A DNA stretch of 64,000 nucleotides, taken from NCBI GenBank assembly GCA_013141015.1, contig JABFRT010000013.1, positions 1-64,000 of the forward strand. The letters run 5' to 3'. Of the stretch, positions 56,451 to 64,000 are shown one piece after another (within the stretch, counting starts at the first letter, position 1; each line of letters starts with the position of its first letter). Under the pieces are notes generated by a model. That model was not told the origin of the DNA, did no database searches, and saw only the letters and a list, made by a program, of their open reading frames with translations. Both the position numbers and the translations under genes were made by a program. The stretch comes from Hyphomicrobium sp. (GTDB taxonomy: Bacteria > Pseudomonadota > Alphaproteobacteria > Rhizobiales > Hyphomicrobiaceae).

Positions 56451-58085
56451 TTGAAGTCAGTAATTCTCAAGATTGTCAGAGGTGGCACTTTTGGTGCCGC
56501 CTATTTGTTTTTCGCGTTCCTCGCTTGTTTGACGGCGGCTGCCCATGCAGCCGAACCGCGCTTTTGCGTGGTGCCGGTGCTCAACGGCAAACCGACGAAG
56601 GCCGATGTCGGCGACGCGCATCGGATGACGTACCCAAAGCACGAGATGCCTTGGCTGCCGAGCATTCTGTTTATGCCATTCAATCGCGGAGGCCAGTGGC
56701 TCGTCGACAAGGACCGTCGGTATTCGGCGGTTCAGTTGCCGTTTCCAGATAGCTACCTCGACTCTGGCCGATGGGTGGAAGAGCCCGGCACCAAGCGTAT
56801 CATTGCAACACCCTTTTGGCACACCCGCCCAGCGATCCTCGCGCTCAACCAGGGCGCACCACAATTCGAAGAGCTGCGCATACCATCCAATCCGGGCATG
56901 CTGCGATTCTCCAACCCGATTGTCTTTGAACCGACAGGCGAAGTTCTGCTGACTTCATCTGCGGGTACGATCTTCGTTGTGAAAGGTGCCGAAGTCGCGC
57001 CGTGGCCACACTCCGCACTCTTGTCGAACCGGTTTTCGACCTGGCGCGAAATGGCCTACTCTCGCGAACTCCAGGCGTTGGTGATTGCCGAGCCTGACGG
57101 CGACGGACGCTCGTCGCGCCTGTTCGTCATTCAAGACGGGGCCGTGACCAATCTCGGAAAATTCGCGGCGGCGGGTGTTCGGCTGTCGGACATCGAGGGA
57201 GCTGCATCGTCACTGATCATTGGCGCGACTAAAGTTGCGCGGATCGACAGGCATGACAGGGGGGCAAGGCCTGCCCACTTCTCATTGCAGCCACTCCTAG
57301 CCGAGCCAATCCCTCCAATTTCACCGCGATTATTCTATTCGAAGCTGCACAAGGCACATTTCTATTTTGGACCTGCCGGACTAGCGAAAGAAGACGCTTT
57401 CACATCGACAGCGGATGGCATCTGGGTTTCAATTAAGAACTTCCTGGCCAGATCATCTGCCGCCAACTCTGTCGCCTACCTCAAAGAACCCATCGATGCG
57501 CAATGGTATCGCGTAACACGCGAAGGGATCATCGCTATCCCAGGTGGAACTCGCAAAGGGATCGTGTGGACCGACTTCGAAACAAGCAAAGTCGTCGATT
57601 TCGCCGATCTCAGTGAAACGTTTGCGATCTCGGGCGACGTTCTATCTGTTTTCGATGGCGCTACGCTTTCAATTGTACCGGAAACCAAGCACCAAAGTCT
57701 CGGCAAACCCAAACAATTTGCGGGTCAAACAACCATTGGACGAGCCCTCTTTGCAACCCACAGCGCCGTTTTTGCCTTGTCAAAAGAGCGAGCGACTAAA
57801 CTCGAAGCGCCCGGATTGATTTTGAATGACTATGAATTGATAGCGATGAAAGACTGGCCGACAGCTAGAGTCGTTCTGGTCGCCACAACTCGGGGCTTGG
57901 TCGCCGTCGATGAGAATCTCGGCATACAGGTCGTCTCCTCCAACATCGAATTCACTGCCGTTGATAACTTTGTTGCCCAGAACCCCGAAAGCGGCGACAT
58001 GATCATGACCACAAAAGACCGGATTGTCGTTGTGGTCGACACACTCAAGCATGGCCGTGACATATGCAGTCGGCCAGCCGATTGA
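56451..58085 (+). CDS. Exported protein, probably beta-rich, unknown family
   Basis: About 544 residues with a signal peptide (FAFLACLTAAAHAAEP, cut near residue 34). The mature part is rich in short beta-type repeats such as GEVLLTSSAGTIFVVKG, RSSRLFVIQDGAVTNLG, GIWVSIKNFLA and VVLVATTRGLVAVDENLGIQ, suggesting a beta-propeller. No catalytic motif is recognised. Two TTG starts compete: 56451 (GAGG 8 nt upstream) and 56436. Base composition is less GC-rich than dnaG-rpoD, and repeats lie downstream, so acquisition is possible. Confidence 0.65.
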   Translation: MKSVILKIVRGGTFGAAYLFFAFLACLTAAAHAAEPRFCVVPVLNGKPTKADVGDAHRMTYPKHEMPWLPSILFMPFNRGGQWLVDKDRRYSAVQLPFPDSYLDSGRWVEEPGTKRIIATPFWHTRPAILALNQGAPQFEELRIPSNPGMLRFSNPIVFEPTGEVLLTSSAGTIFVVKGAEVAPWPHSALLSNRFSTWREMAYSRELQALVIAEPDGDGRSSRLFVIQDGAVTNLGKFAAAGVRLSDIEGAASSLIIGATKVARIDRHDRGARPAHFSLQPLLAEPIPPISPRLFYSKLHKAHFYFGPAGLAKEDAFTSTADGIWVSIKNFLARSSAANSVAYLKEPIDAQWYRVTREGIIAIPGGTRKGIVWTDFETSKVVDFADLSETFAISGDVLSVFDGATLSIVPETKHQSLGKPKQFAGQTTIGRALFATHSAVFALSKERATKLEAPGLILNDYELIAMKDWPTARVVLVATTRGLVAVDENLGIQVVSSNIEFTAVDNFVAQNPESGDMIMTTKDRIVVVVDTLKHGRDICSRPAD

Positions 58086-58496
58086 TGGCGAAGTGCAGCC
58101 TCGACCTGCGTGCCGTTGATCTATTACATTATCCCAGATGCGGCGCTGACCCGGACTCTTGGCGCGCGATGAAATATCACCCATAAGATCCCGTATCTGC
58201 GGCGCACCGTAAGGACGCTGCACCGACCCTAAAGAGACTTCTAAGGAGTCGCGCACGCGATGACGGGTGGGTTTGCGATCCAGCCTTTTTACCCGTCATC
58301 CCGGATGCGTCGCAGCAATCCTTTATTGTTGCGACGCTGATCCGGGATCTTGTTGGCGCGGGGTCGGATTTCACCGATAAGATCCTGTGTCTGCGGCGCA
58401 CCGCCGGTAGTGGCGCTGCACCGCGCACAGGATGACGGGTGGGTGTGCCACACGGGATGACGGGTGGGTAGGCCGCACGGGACGACGGTTAGAAAA
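58086..58496. repeat. Gene-free stretch made of dispersed repeats
   Basis: Two copies of the GATGACGGG-type repeat (about 58130-58265 and 58291-58440) follow each other. A short tandem then repeats CACGGGATGACGGGTGGGT nearly three times (58430-58490). The first copy has an insert between CTGCACC and GCGCACG. No gene is seen. Confidence 0.8.
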
Positions 58497-58763
58497 ATGG
58501 ACGCCAAAGTCGACACCCGCACCCCCGACCTCCACATCGTGCTCACCCACGAAGCGTGGGTGATTGTGCGTTCGGCGTCGGCGACTTGGCGGGATTTCCA
58601 GGAGACGTTTGCGGATTTCACGACCTCGCTCGGGCCGATGGGGCTCGACGAACTGCTCGAAACATTTGAAGCCGAGTGGCCGGAAGTTTTGGAGCGCTAC
58701 GCCCAAGACATCCGCACCTTCGCCACAACTGCCAAAGACGGCCAGTCACTAATGATCACCTAA
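58497..58763 (+). CDS. Small protein of unknown family, paralogue of the 61488 protein
   Basis: An 88-residue soluble protein: PDLHIVLTHEAWVIVRSA, then DFQETFADFTTSLGPMG, LLETFEAEWPEVLERYA and DIRTFATT. The 94-residue protein at 61488 shares DLHI..T, VR, DFQ..(F/Y)A.FTTS.GP, L(E/D)TFE.EWP.LL and IRTF. No known domain is recognised. The gene is convergent with the diheme cytochrome gene. The start has only a weak upstream site. Confidence 0.65.
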   Translation: MDAKVDTRTPDLHIVLTHEAWVIVRSASATWRDFQETFADFTTSLGPMGLDELLETFEAEWPEVLERYAQDIRTFATTAKDGQSLMIT

Positions 58764-58834
58764 AGTGCTGGCGGGCGGTAACACGCGTAGAACACCCGCC
58801 CGCAGCCATAACCGGATCGTGATCCCGGCGCGGT

Positions 58835-59332
58835 TCAGTCCTCGTCTTCAAAGATGCCGCGTTCTGCGTCCTTGTGACAGGCTTTGCAGTCACTGATACT
58901 TTTTGCGTTGCGCCGCTTGAGCATCTGCGGTGTCACCTCGTCATGCTCACGGCGGAACCATGCCTGGCCGCTGATTCGCAGAGACCCATCCTGAGCCGCG
59001 GTCTGCTGGCCGCTATACTTGTCGCGGCCGCCCTTCGCGTTTGCGGCATTGGCAGTCAAATAGGCAGTAATCGCGGCTGTCGTTTCCGCGTCCAGCGACG
59101 CATTCTCGCCGAAGTGATCGTTGAGGCCCTTCATCATGGCCTCCCATGCCGGCGCCGGCAGCAAGCCCGCAGGATAGAGCATATGACAGGCGCTGCATTC
59201 CTTGCTCACCTTCGCATCGTTGACCGGCTTAACGCGCATGCCGTCGTCGTCAGCACTCGCGCGCGCCAGCGGCAGGATAGCCGCACCAATCGCCGCACAG
59301 ATCGCGGCACTCAACACAATTGTCTTTCGCAT
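58835..59332 (-). CDS. Diheme cytochrome c (DHC family)
   Basis: A 165-residue exported protein with signal peptide (cut near ARASA) and two c-type haem motifs, CSACH (46-50) and CKACH (149-153). HDEVTPQMLKRRNAKSISDC and NDHFGENASLDAETTAAI are shared with the C-terminal half of the fused protein at 59766. DHC is the usual electron partner of SHP, encoded directly upstream. It is the last gene of the minus-strand haem operon. Confidence 0.9.
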   Translation of the reverse strand: MRKTIVLSAAICAAIGAAILPLARASADDDGMRVKPVNDAKVSKECSACHMLYPAGLLPAPAWEAMMKGLNDHFGENASLDAETTAAITAYLTANAANAKGGRDKYSGQQTAAQDGSLRISGQAWFRREHDEVTPQMLKRRNAKSISDCKACHKDAERGIFEDED

Positions 59333-59349
59333 GGCAGAATCTCCTCATT

Positions 59350-59769
59350 CTATTGGCTGAGCAGAAAGGCCAGAACGTCACCCTTTTCCGTTAGGGTGCA
59401 TTCGCGCCCGAGAACGTCGCCGCAATTCCGGCGAAACCATTTTTCGACCTCAGCTGCATCGGTGAAGCGTTTTGGATTGACAGAGGCGGCCATGGGCTCG
59501 ATGGCCTTGCCAGCGCGCGTCTGCCCAGGCTTGGTGAGATCCTTGGTATGGCAGCTTGTGCACGACGCCGTATCTGGTTTGCCGCCCGTATGCTGGCCCA
59601 AGAAAAAGTCGCGCCCGCGCTCGGCGGAGAAGCCTTTGAAGGCCGGATCGCCAGATTTTGCTTGGGCTGCGAACTGGTCGAAGATGATCTTTTGAGCCGC
59701 GTTGGGTTCAGCCCATGCCGCGGTGGCGGCCACAAGCAGCGCCAAGATTATTGGGGAGCGTGAAATCAT
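59350..59769 (-). CDS. SHP-type (DUF1924) monohaem cytochrome c
   Basis: A 139-residue exported cytochrome of the sphaeroides haem protein type (DUF1924): signal peptide cut after AWA (20), haem site CTSCH (70-74), and WFRRNCGDVLGRECTL (111-126). In SHP an Asn is the sixth haem ligand and leaves when O2 or NO binds; Asn115 sits in the matching place, and Cys116 and Cys124 can form the nearby disulfide. It should be a ligand-binding periplasmic cytochrome. The start overlaps the stop of the fused cytochrome b gene by ATGA. Confidence 0.9.
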   Translation of the reverse strand: MISRSPIILALLVAATAAWAEPNAAQKIIFDQFAAQAKSGDPAFKGFSAERGRDFFLGQHTGGKPDTASCTSCHTKDLTKPGQTRAGKAIEPMAASVNPKRFTDAAEVEKWFRRNCGDVLGRECTLTEKGDVLAFLLSQ

Positions 59770-60941
59770 TGCTTTGTCTTCTCCTGTGGAATTGAAATCC
59801 CGCGCGGGGCAAACCGGCCATGCGCGGCATCCTGGTGGCAATTGGAACAATTGGCCTTGCTGCCGACACCTGTGCGTTTAAACGTGCTGGCGGCGATATC
59901 CGCGTGGATGCTTTTCCAAGCGCTGGTTTCTGTGATGCGGAGCGGCGCTTGCGGGTTTGCGGCACGCAGCACGTTGGCTGCAGCCGTGTCCCAGGCCTCA
60001 GACGCATTCGCCATCAGATAAGAACGGATCTCATCCGCGACGGGTTGATCGAGCGCAGCATTGTCGCCGAAGTGATCGTCCAGCCCGGCCATGACAGCCG
60101 ACCAGGTTGCACGTGAGGCGACACTCGGGTGATGTGCGGAATGGCAACTGCCGCATTCTTTGACATAGTCCGCAGTGAGTGTTGCGGTTGGAACGCCGCG
60201 CGGCGGCAGACCGGCAAAGTGTGCAATTGCCAGCGCGGAAGGTCCTATGATGAGGAATGTCAGTGCGCCAGCCAGCGCCGGCCGCGCAAGTGTGGCCGGT
60301 GCCCGGATCGCATGATCAGGCACCGGTTTTGATCCCGTGACCATGGCGCGGATCAGCCCGCCGCGCGTGCGCACGCTTTCCAACACCACACCGGAAATGT
60401 GGAATGCCACCAATGCCAGCAGGCCATAAGCCAGCACCCTGTGCACGAGCTGTGCACTCTGGCCGAACGCGAAGCTGGCAAACGGCGCAAGCGGTCCTTC
60501 CTTGGTCACCCCGCCCAGCACACTGACACCTGTGACTGCGAGCAGAGCAAGCACGAACAACAGCGCAAAAATCATCGCCGCGCCGGGCGGGTTATGCCCG
60601 ACATAGGTGTTATGTTGCGCAGCGTTGCCGCCAAGGTTGCGGAGTTCGCGCAGAATGGTGGCTGGCGCATACGCAAAACTCGAAAAGCGCGCATACGTCG
60701 ATCCAGCGAAACCCCAGATCAAGCGGAAAACGATAAGCGCCGTCAAAGCCGATCCAGCGATGACGTGAATATCAAACCATGCCTTGGATTGAAAAAGTCC
60801 GGTCGTCATCGCAACCGTAACGCAGGCAACAACAAGCCAATGGAACAGCCGCACCGCGCGATCCCACACCGGCACATCGCGCAGCGCTCGACCATCACTT
60901 TGATCGTTCGAGTTTGTTGGATCCTTGTGTTGGCGGCGCAT
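59766..60941 (-). CDS. Cytochrome b561-type membrane protein fused to diheme cytochrome c
   Basis: About 391 residues. The N-terminal part (about 20-215) is a cytochrome b561/b6-like four-helix membrane domain with haem His in VRLFHWLVVACV, DIHVIAGSALTAL, QLVHRVLAYG and VAFHISGVVL. After a fifth hydrophobic segment follows a periplasmic DHC domain with CGSCH and CSNCH (365-369), homologous to the separate DHC gene. It likely passes electrons from the quinone pool to SHP and DHC. The ATG at 60941 has GGGGA upstream; 60956 is an alternative. Confidence 0.88.
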   Translation of the reverse strand: MRRQHKDPTNSNDQSDGRALRDVPVWDRAVRLFHWLVVACVTVAMTTGLFQSKAWFDIHVIAGSALTALIVFRLIWGFAGSTYARFSSFAYAPATILRELRNLGGNAAQHNTYVGHNPPGAAMIFALLFVLALLAVTGVSVLGGVTKEGPLAPFASFAFGQSAQLVHRVLAYGLLALVAFHISGVVLESVRTRGGLIRAMVTGSKPVPDHAIRAPATLARPALAGALTFLIIGPSALAIAHFAGLPPRGVPTATLTADYVKECGSCHSAHHPSVASRATWSAVMAGLDDHFGDNAALDQPVADEIRSYLMANASEAWDTAAANVLRAANPQAPLRITETSAWKSIHADIAASTFKRTGVGSKANCSNCHQDAAHGRFAPRGISIPQEKTKQ

Positions 60942-60976
60942 ACGGCTTGTCCCCATTATGCTGAGCGCGGGCGCGA

Positions 60977-61264
60977 TCAGGTTTGGCCCTGCTTGACAAT
61001 TTGACCGGTCTTGGGGTCGATCATGACGCGCCAACGCGCGCCATCCTTAGTGGTGTAGATGCTCCAGCACCCGCCATCGGGCTGCACGAAGAACTTCTCA
61101 AAACCCATGCTGCGAGCCAGCTCTTCCGCTTTCACAAGCGGCATCCAGTCTTGGGGCGGGTGGTACTCACACGTCTGCGGCGAGGCGTGTGCGATACTTG
61201 GCAGCGCGAGGTTCAGTGATGTCTGACTGGCAGCGGCGATTAGCAATGCTGTAAGATTTCTCAT
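60977..61264 (-). CDS. Small exported PepSY-like protein
   Basis: A 95-residue protein with signal peptide (cut near IAHASP) and a PepSY-like unit: WMPLVKAEELARSMGF, WSIYTTKDGARWRVMIDPKT and GQIVKQGQT. PepSY genes often accompany SHP/cytochrome b561 clusters. It is the first gene of the four-gene haem operon. The ATG at 61264 is preferred because MRNLTALLIAAAS starts the signal peptide. Confidence 0.82.
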   Translation of the reverse strand: MRNLTALLIAAASQTSLNLALPSIAHASPQTCEYHPPQDWMPLVKAEELARSMGFEKFFVQPDGGCWSIYTTKDGARWRVMIDPKTGQIVKQGQT

Positions 61265-61487
61265 GACGTCCTCCAATGGACACACCATGCTTCAGCGAAG
61301 ATGATGGGAAGCTGACGGGCGGATCGGGATTTCGTTCTGCGGTGTGGCGGGTGCGAGCACCGCGTTCTACCAAGCCACTCCGGCGGCCCAATGCGCGCGG
61401 CCCAGCTCAGCAGCGATCCGCCAGCACCTTGGCTGGTTCATAGAATTGGCCCATAAGATAGCGGGCGTGTGTTGGAGGATTTACAGC

Positions 61488-61772
61488 GTGGCCACGGACA
61501 TCAGCGGAACGCCCAATCTGCACATCATCGTCACGCGCGACGGCATCCTGCTGGTTCGCGCGGACGGCGCGGCGGCCGCAGATTTCCAGACTCACTACGC
61601 AGGCTTCACCACGTCATTCGGCCCGCTCGACCGAGACGGCGTGCTCGACACGTTCGAGAACGAATGGCCCGACCTCCTCGCCATCAATCACGACGCGATC
61701 CGCACGTTTACGAAGGGCATCGCACCCGCGCAGCCGGAACTGCGTCTGGTGATGAACGGCGGACCGCCGTAA
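61488..61772 (+). CDS. Small protein of unknown family, paralogue of the 58497 protein
   Basis: A 94-residue soluble protein: GTPNLHIIVTRDGILLVRAD, then DFQTHYAGFTTSFGPLDRDG, VLDTFENEWPDLLAINHD and AIRTFTKG. It shares a clear pattern with the protein at 58497, on the other side of the haem operon. The GTG at 61488 follows GGAGG by 9 nt, a strong site that decides the start; the longer frame to 61344 is rejected. Divergent from the PepSY gene. Confidence 0.7.
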   Translation: MATDISGTPNLHIIVTRDGILLVRADGAAAADFQTHYAGFTTSFGPLDRDGVLDTFENEWPDLLAINHDAIRTFTKGIAPAQPELRLVMNGGPP

Positions 61773-61875
61773 CCGCGCCAAACTTTTTCATGACGCCAAC
61801 CGTCCAGACTGTGTTACGCTTCGTCTCGTCCGCGCTATGGACACTTGTCCCTGCGCCCGTCGAGGAGCGTGCTTG

Positions 61876-62307
61876 ATGACAGTCTTCCAACTGATCTACG
61901 CATCCCGCCCGTTCGGCTTTGACGATCTGGCGTTGAGCGGCATCCTCGCCTCGGCCGAGCGCAACAACGTGCGCGACGCCATCACCGGCTCGCTAATTTG
62001 CCGCGAGGACCTGTTCGTGCAACTGCTCGAGGGGCCAGAGGACAAAGTCGAGGCCGCCTTTAAGCGCATCCGCCACGATGACCGCCACACCGACGTTGGC
62101 TTGGTGCTGTCTGGCGCAACTCAATCGCGGCTGTTCCCCGATTGGGCGATGCGTCACGACCCAGCGCAAAGTTGGATGTGGACGCGAAGTGAAGTCACCG
62201 CCGGCGCTGTGACCAAAGCATCAGCCGACGATGTGCGTGCGATATTCACGCGGCTCGCGGCAAACGAACCGGCCGGCGCGCTGTCCTGCCCGTTTGCTGT
62301 CGCTTGA
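61876..62307 (+). CDS. BLUF-domain blue-light receptor
   Basis: A 143-residue FAD-binding blue-light sensor. BLUF hallmarks are Tyr8 in QLIYASR, Asn31 in RNNVRDAITGSLI and Gln49 in DLFVQLLEGPEDKVEAAF, plus the FPDWAM Trp segment. There is no attached effector domain, so it is a short BLUF protein acting through partners. The ATG at 61876 follows GAGGAG. It stands 103 nt after the small protein gene and may be co-transcribed with it. Confidence 0.92.
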   Translation: MTVFQLIYASRPFGFDDLALSGILASAERNNVRDAITGSLICREDLFVQLLEGPEDKVEAAFKRIRHDDRHTDVGLVLSGATQSRLFPDWAMRHDPAQSWMWTRSEVTAGAVTKASADDVRAIFTRLAANEPAGALSCPFAVA

Positions 62308-62325
62308 GAGGGGCTGCTGATCTGC

Positions 62326-63561
62326 TTAAGCGCCTGCTTTTTCCTTGGCGATCATGGCGTGCTGTTCGTCGATGATGTAGTCGCGCACAATAGGTGCTGC
62401 ATCGCGTTTGCGCGAGAGCTGCATGTGGAAGACTTCCTGCGCGCCGGTGCGGAACATCATTTCGGCGCTGATCAGGTAAAACTCGAACATCCGGCAGAAG
62501 CGCTCGTCATAGAGCTTGGCAATTTTTTCCCGGCTTTTTTCAAAACGCTGGTGCCAGTGCAAAAGCGTGGTTGCGTAATGGACGCGCAGAAATTCCAGGT
62601 CCGTCACCCACAGCTGATTGTTCTCAACCGCCGGGAACACTTCCGACAGCGCCGGTGAATAAGCGCCCGGGAAAATGTATTTACGCAGCCACGGGCTGGC
62701 TGTTCCCGGCGGGCTCATTTTACCGATCGAGTGCAGCAGCATGATACCGTCGTCGCTCATCAGTTCGTTGATTTTCGAGAAAAACTCGCCGTAGTGCGCA
62801 ACGCCGACGTGCTCGAACATGCCGACAGAGACGATGCGGTCGAACTTCTGATTGAGCTTGCGGTAGTCGAGCAATTCAAAGCGCACTTTGTTGTCGAGGC
62901 CTGCAGCCTTCGCGCGGCTTTGCGCGAGCGCCAGCTGTTCTTTCGACAGCGTGACACCCAGCACTTCAACGCCCGCGATCCGCGCCAAGTACATGGCAAG
63001 CCCGCCCCAGCCGCAGCCGATATCGAGCACCTTCATGCCCGGCTTGAGTTGTAGCTTCGCCGCGATCAGCCGGCATTTGTTGATCTGAGCTTCCTCGAGC
63101 GTGTCATTCTCATCGCGGAAGTACGCGCACGAATAGAACATGCCCTCATCGAGAAACATCTCATAGAGATCGTTGCCGATGTCATAGTGGTGCGCGACGT
63201 TTTGTTGGGCTTTGCCAACCGGGTTGTATTGCTGGAAGCGCTTCATGCCGCGCGACGCGCGCTGGAACACCTTCTGCATCGGATGGGCTTTCAGCGCGCG
63301 CCGGTTGATCGAAAAGAGTGTCAAAAAATCGCGCAAGTTCGAGCCCGGAAAACTCATCCGGCCGTCCATATAGGCTTCGCCCGCGTGCAGTTCCGGATTG
63401 AAAAACAGCGCGCGGTAGAGTTTCGGATCGGTCAGCTTCATCGTGACATTGGGCGCGCCCTCTGCCGCAGCACCAAACTTGTGGATTTTTCCCTCGGCAT
63501 CTTCGACCGTCAGCGTGCCGGTGCGGATGAATGATTTCAACATTTGGGACAGTGGAAACAT
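62326..63561 (-). CDS. cfa: Cyclopropane-fatty-acyl-phospholipid synthase
   Basis: A 411-residue SAM-dependent enzyme that adds a methylene bridge to unsaturated acyl chains of membrane lipids. The SAM site is VLDIGCGWGGLAMYLAR. GVTLSKEQLALAQSRAKAAG, IVSVGMFEHVGVAHYGEFF and HHYDIGNDLYEMFLDEGMFY are family motifs, and the C-terminal ENNQLWVTDLEFLRVHYATT fits Cfa. It is convergent with the BLUF gene. The start MFPLSQMLKSFIRTG is typical. Confidence 0.94.
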   Translation of the reverse strand: MFPLSQMLKSFIRTGTLTVEDAEGKIHKFGAAAEGAPNVTMKLTDPKLYRALFFNPELHAGEAYMDGRMSFPGSNLRDFLTLFSINRRALKAHPMQKVFQRASRGMKRFQQYNPVGKAQQNVAHHYDIGNDLYEMFLDEGMFYSCAYFRDENDTLEEAQINKCRLIAAKLQLKPGMKVLDIGCGWGGLAMYLARIAGVEVLGVTLSKEQLALAQSRAKAAGLDNKVRFELLDYRKLNQKFDRIVSVGMFEHVGVAHYGEFFSKINELMSDDGIMLLHSIGKMSPPGTASPWLRKYIFPGAYSPALSEVFPAVENNQLWVTDLEFLRVHYATTLLHWHQRFEKSREKIAKLYDERFCRMFEFYLISAEMMFRTGAQEVFHMQLSRKRDAAPIVRDYIIDEQHAMIAKEKAGA

Positions 63562-63667
63562 GGCGCTATTTTCCCGGCGTTGGTGTGGATCTGCCGCTGC
63601 TCGTTTTCAAAAGGCGGCTGCGTTATTGCGCATTTTGCAGACCGGGTCAGCCGTTAAGCGGCGCCTC

Positions 63668-64000
63668 TCAACCGATTGCTACAATCTCAGCGCCGTTCGC
63701 GCCTGCCCGCACCTCGTCGCCGACGGACTTTCCCATCAAGCCCTGCGCCAAGGGTGACACGTAAGACAGCGTACCCTGGGCGGGTTCGGCCTCGTCTTCG
63801 CCGACAATGCGGTAGCGCTGCTTGCGGCCGTCGCTGCGCACGATTTCAACGTTGCTGCCGAAATGGACGCGGCCATCTCGCGGCGGCGCGGGTTGCACCT
63901 CAGCGGATGCGCGCCGCGCGGTCCAATAGCGGAGATCGCGCGCCACCCTCTGGAGTTCACCGCGATCAGCACTCGTTTGCGCGTCCGCATAGGCCTTGGC
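63668..64000 (-). CDS. GreA/GreB-family elongation factor, cut by the window edge
   Basis: The C-terminal part of a Gre-family protein: AKAYADAQTSADRGELQRVA (coiled coil, open to base 64000) and the FKBP-like domain GRVHFGSNVEIVRSDG, RYRIVGEDEAEPAQGTLSYV, SPLAQGLMGKSVGDEVRAG. Distinct from greA at 41412. The N-terminus with the acidic finger lies outside the window, so GreA, GreB or a Gre-like regulator cannot be told apart. The spacer to cfa holds nothing clear. Confidence 0.85.
   Translation of the reverse strand, partial: AKAYADAQTSADRGELQRVARDLRYWTARRASAEVQPAPPRDGRVHFGSNVEIVRSDGRKQRYRIVGEDEAEPAQGTLSYVSPLAQGLMGKSVGDEVRAGANGAEIVAIG

Noticed and set aside
58764-58806. Terminator between the small protein gene and the diheme cytochrome gene
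   Set aside because: GCTGGCGGGCGG and CCGCCCGCAGC can pair, but there is no T-run on either side, so I do not call it.

Overview
The window is GC-rich, gene-dense chromosome from an alphaproteobacterium, most likely Hyphomicrobiales (Rhizobiales). Evidence for this: methionine synthase is split into two genes; DnaG lacks most of the usual zinc-finger ligands; there is an alphaproteobacterial-type QueE, an ELM1/DUF1022 protein and a DUF3126-CysE pair; and short palindromic intergenic repeats are common. I see no rRNA, tRNA, CRISPR array or prophage.

Layout. 0-2.7 kb: queuosine genes on the minus strand (queF, queD, queE), then a YCII-domain gene and the queuosine-precursor transporter yhhQ on the plus strand. 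All four queuosine genes carry frameshifts. 3.3-4.3 kb: a DUF2383 four-helix protein and Dps. 4.3-5.5 kb: repeats only. 5.5-8.3 kb: an AT-richer P-loop ATPase whose 3' end is cut by a degenerate IS3-family element. 8.4-11.4 kb: frameshifted thrS, a broken unknown gene and yidD. 11.4-12.9 kb: a two-gene accessory module (ADP-ribosyltransferase-like protein plus coiled-coil partner) between yidD and an IscU-like scaffold gene. 13.5-25.1 kb: folE, hisI, patatin, CBS, rhomboid, PAS, PilZ, LapG-like protease, gamma-carbonic anhydrase, DUF3126, cysE, enoyl-CoA hydratase, polysaccharide deacetylase, GNAT and small membrane proteins.

25.2-31.1 kb is a methionine-cycle operon on the minus strand: an ArsR-methyltransferase fusion (SahR-like), metF, metH part 1 and metH part 2. 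A perfect inverted repeat lies just before the regulator start codon. 31.3-42 kb: membrane and envelope genes (MlaC-like, SUMF1-like, PRC-barrel-like proteins, EttA, DUF1003, CPBP protease, ELM1) plus an Lrp regulator. greA and carB follow. carA lies about 4 kb further on, with two paralogous secreted proteins, a ChaN-like protein and a Uma2 protein between. 50.6-56.4 kb: YqeY, DUF805, dnaG and rpoD; rpoD has an unusual 59-residue C-terminal tail.

58.5-62.3 kb holds a redox cluster: PepSY protein, cytochrome b561 fused to diheme cytochrome c, SHP-type cytochrome and diheme cytochrome c. It is flanked by two small paralogous proteins of unknown family and followed by a BLUF photoreceptor. The window ends with cfa and a GreA/GreB-family gene cut by the edge.

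Quality caveat: every clear frameshift lies in the first 11.1 kb, most read as single missing bases, and one hits the essential thrS. Local assembly error is therefore more likely than gene decay. The best candidates for something new are the 11.4-12.9 kb module, the small paralogues around the haem cluster, the RpoD tail and the disrupted ATPase.
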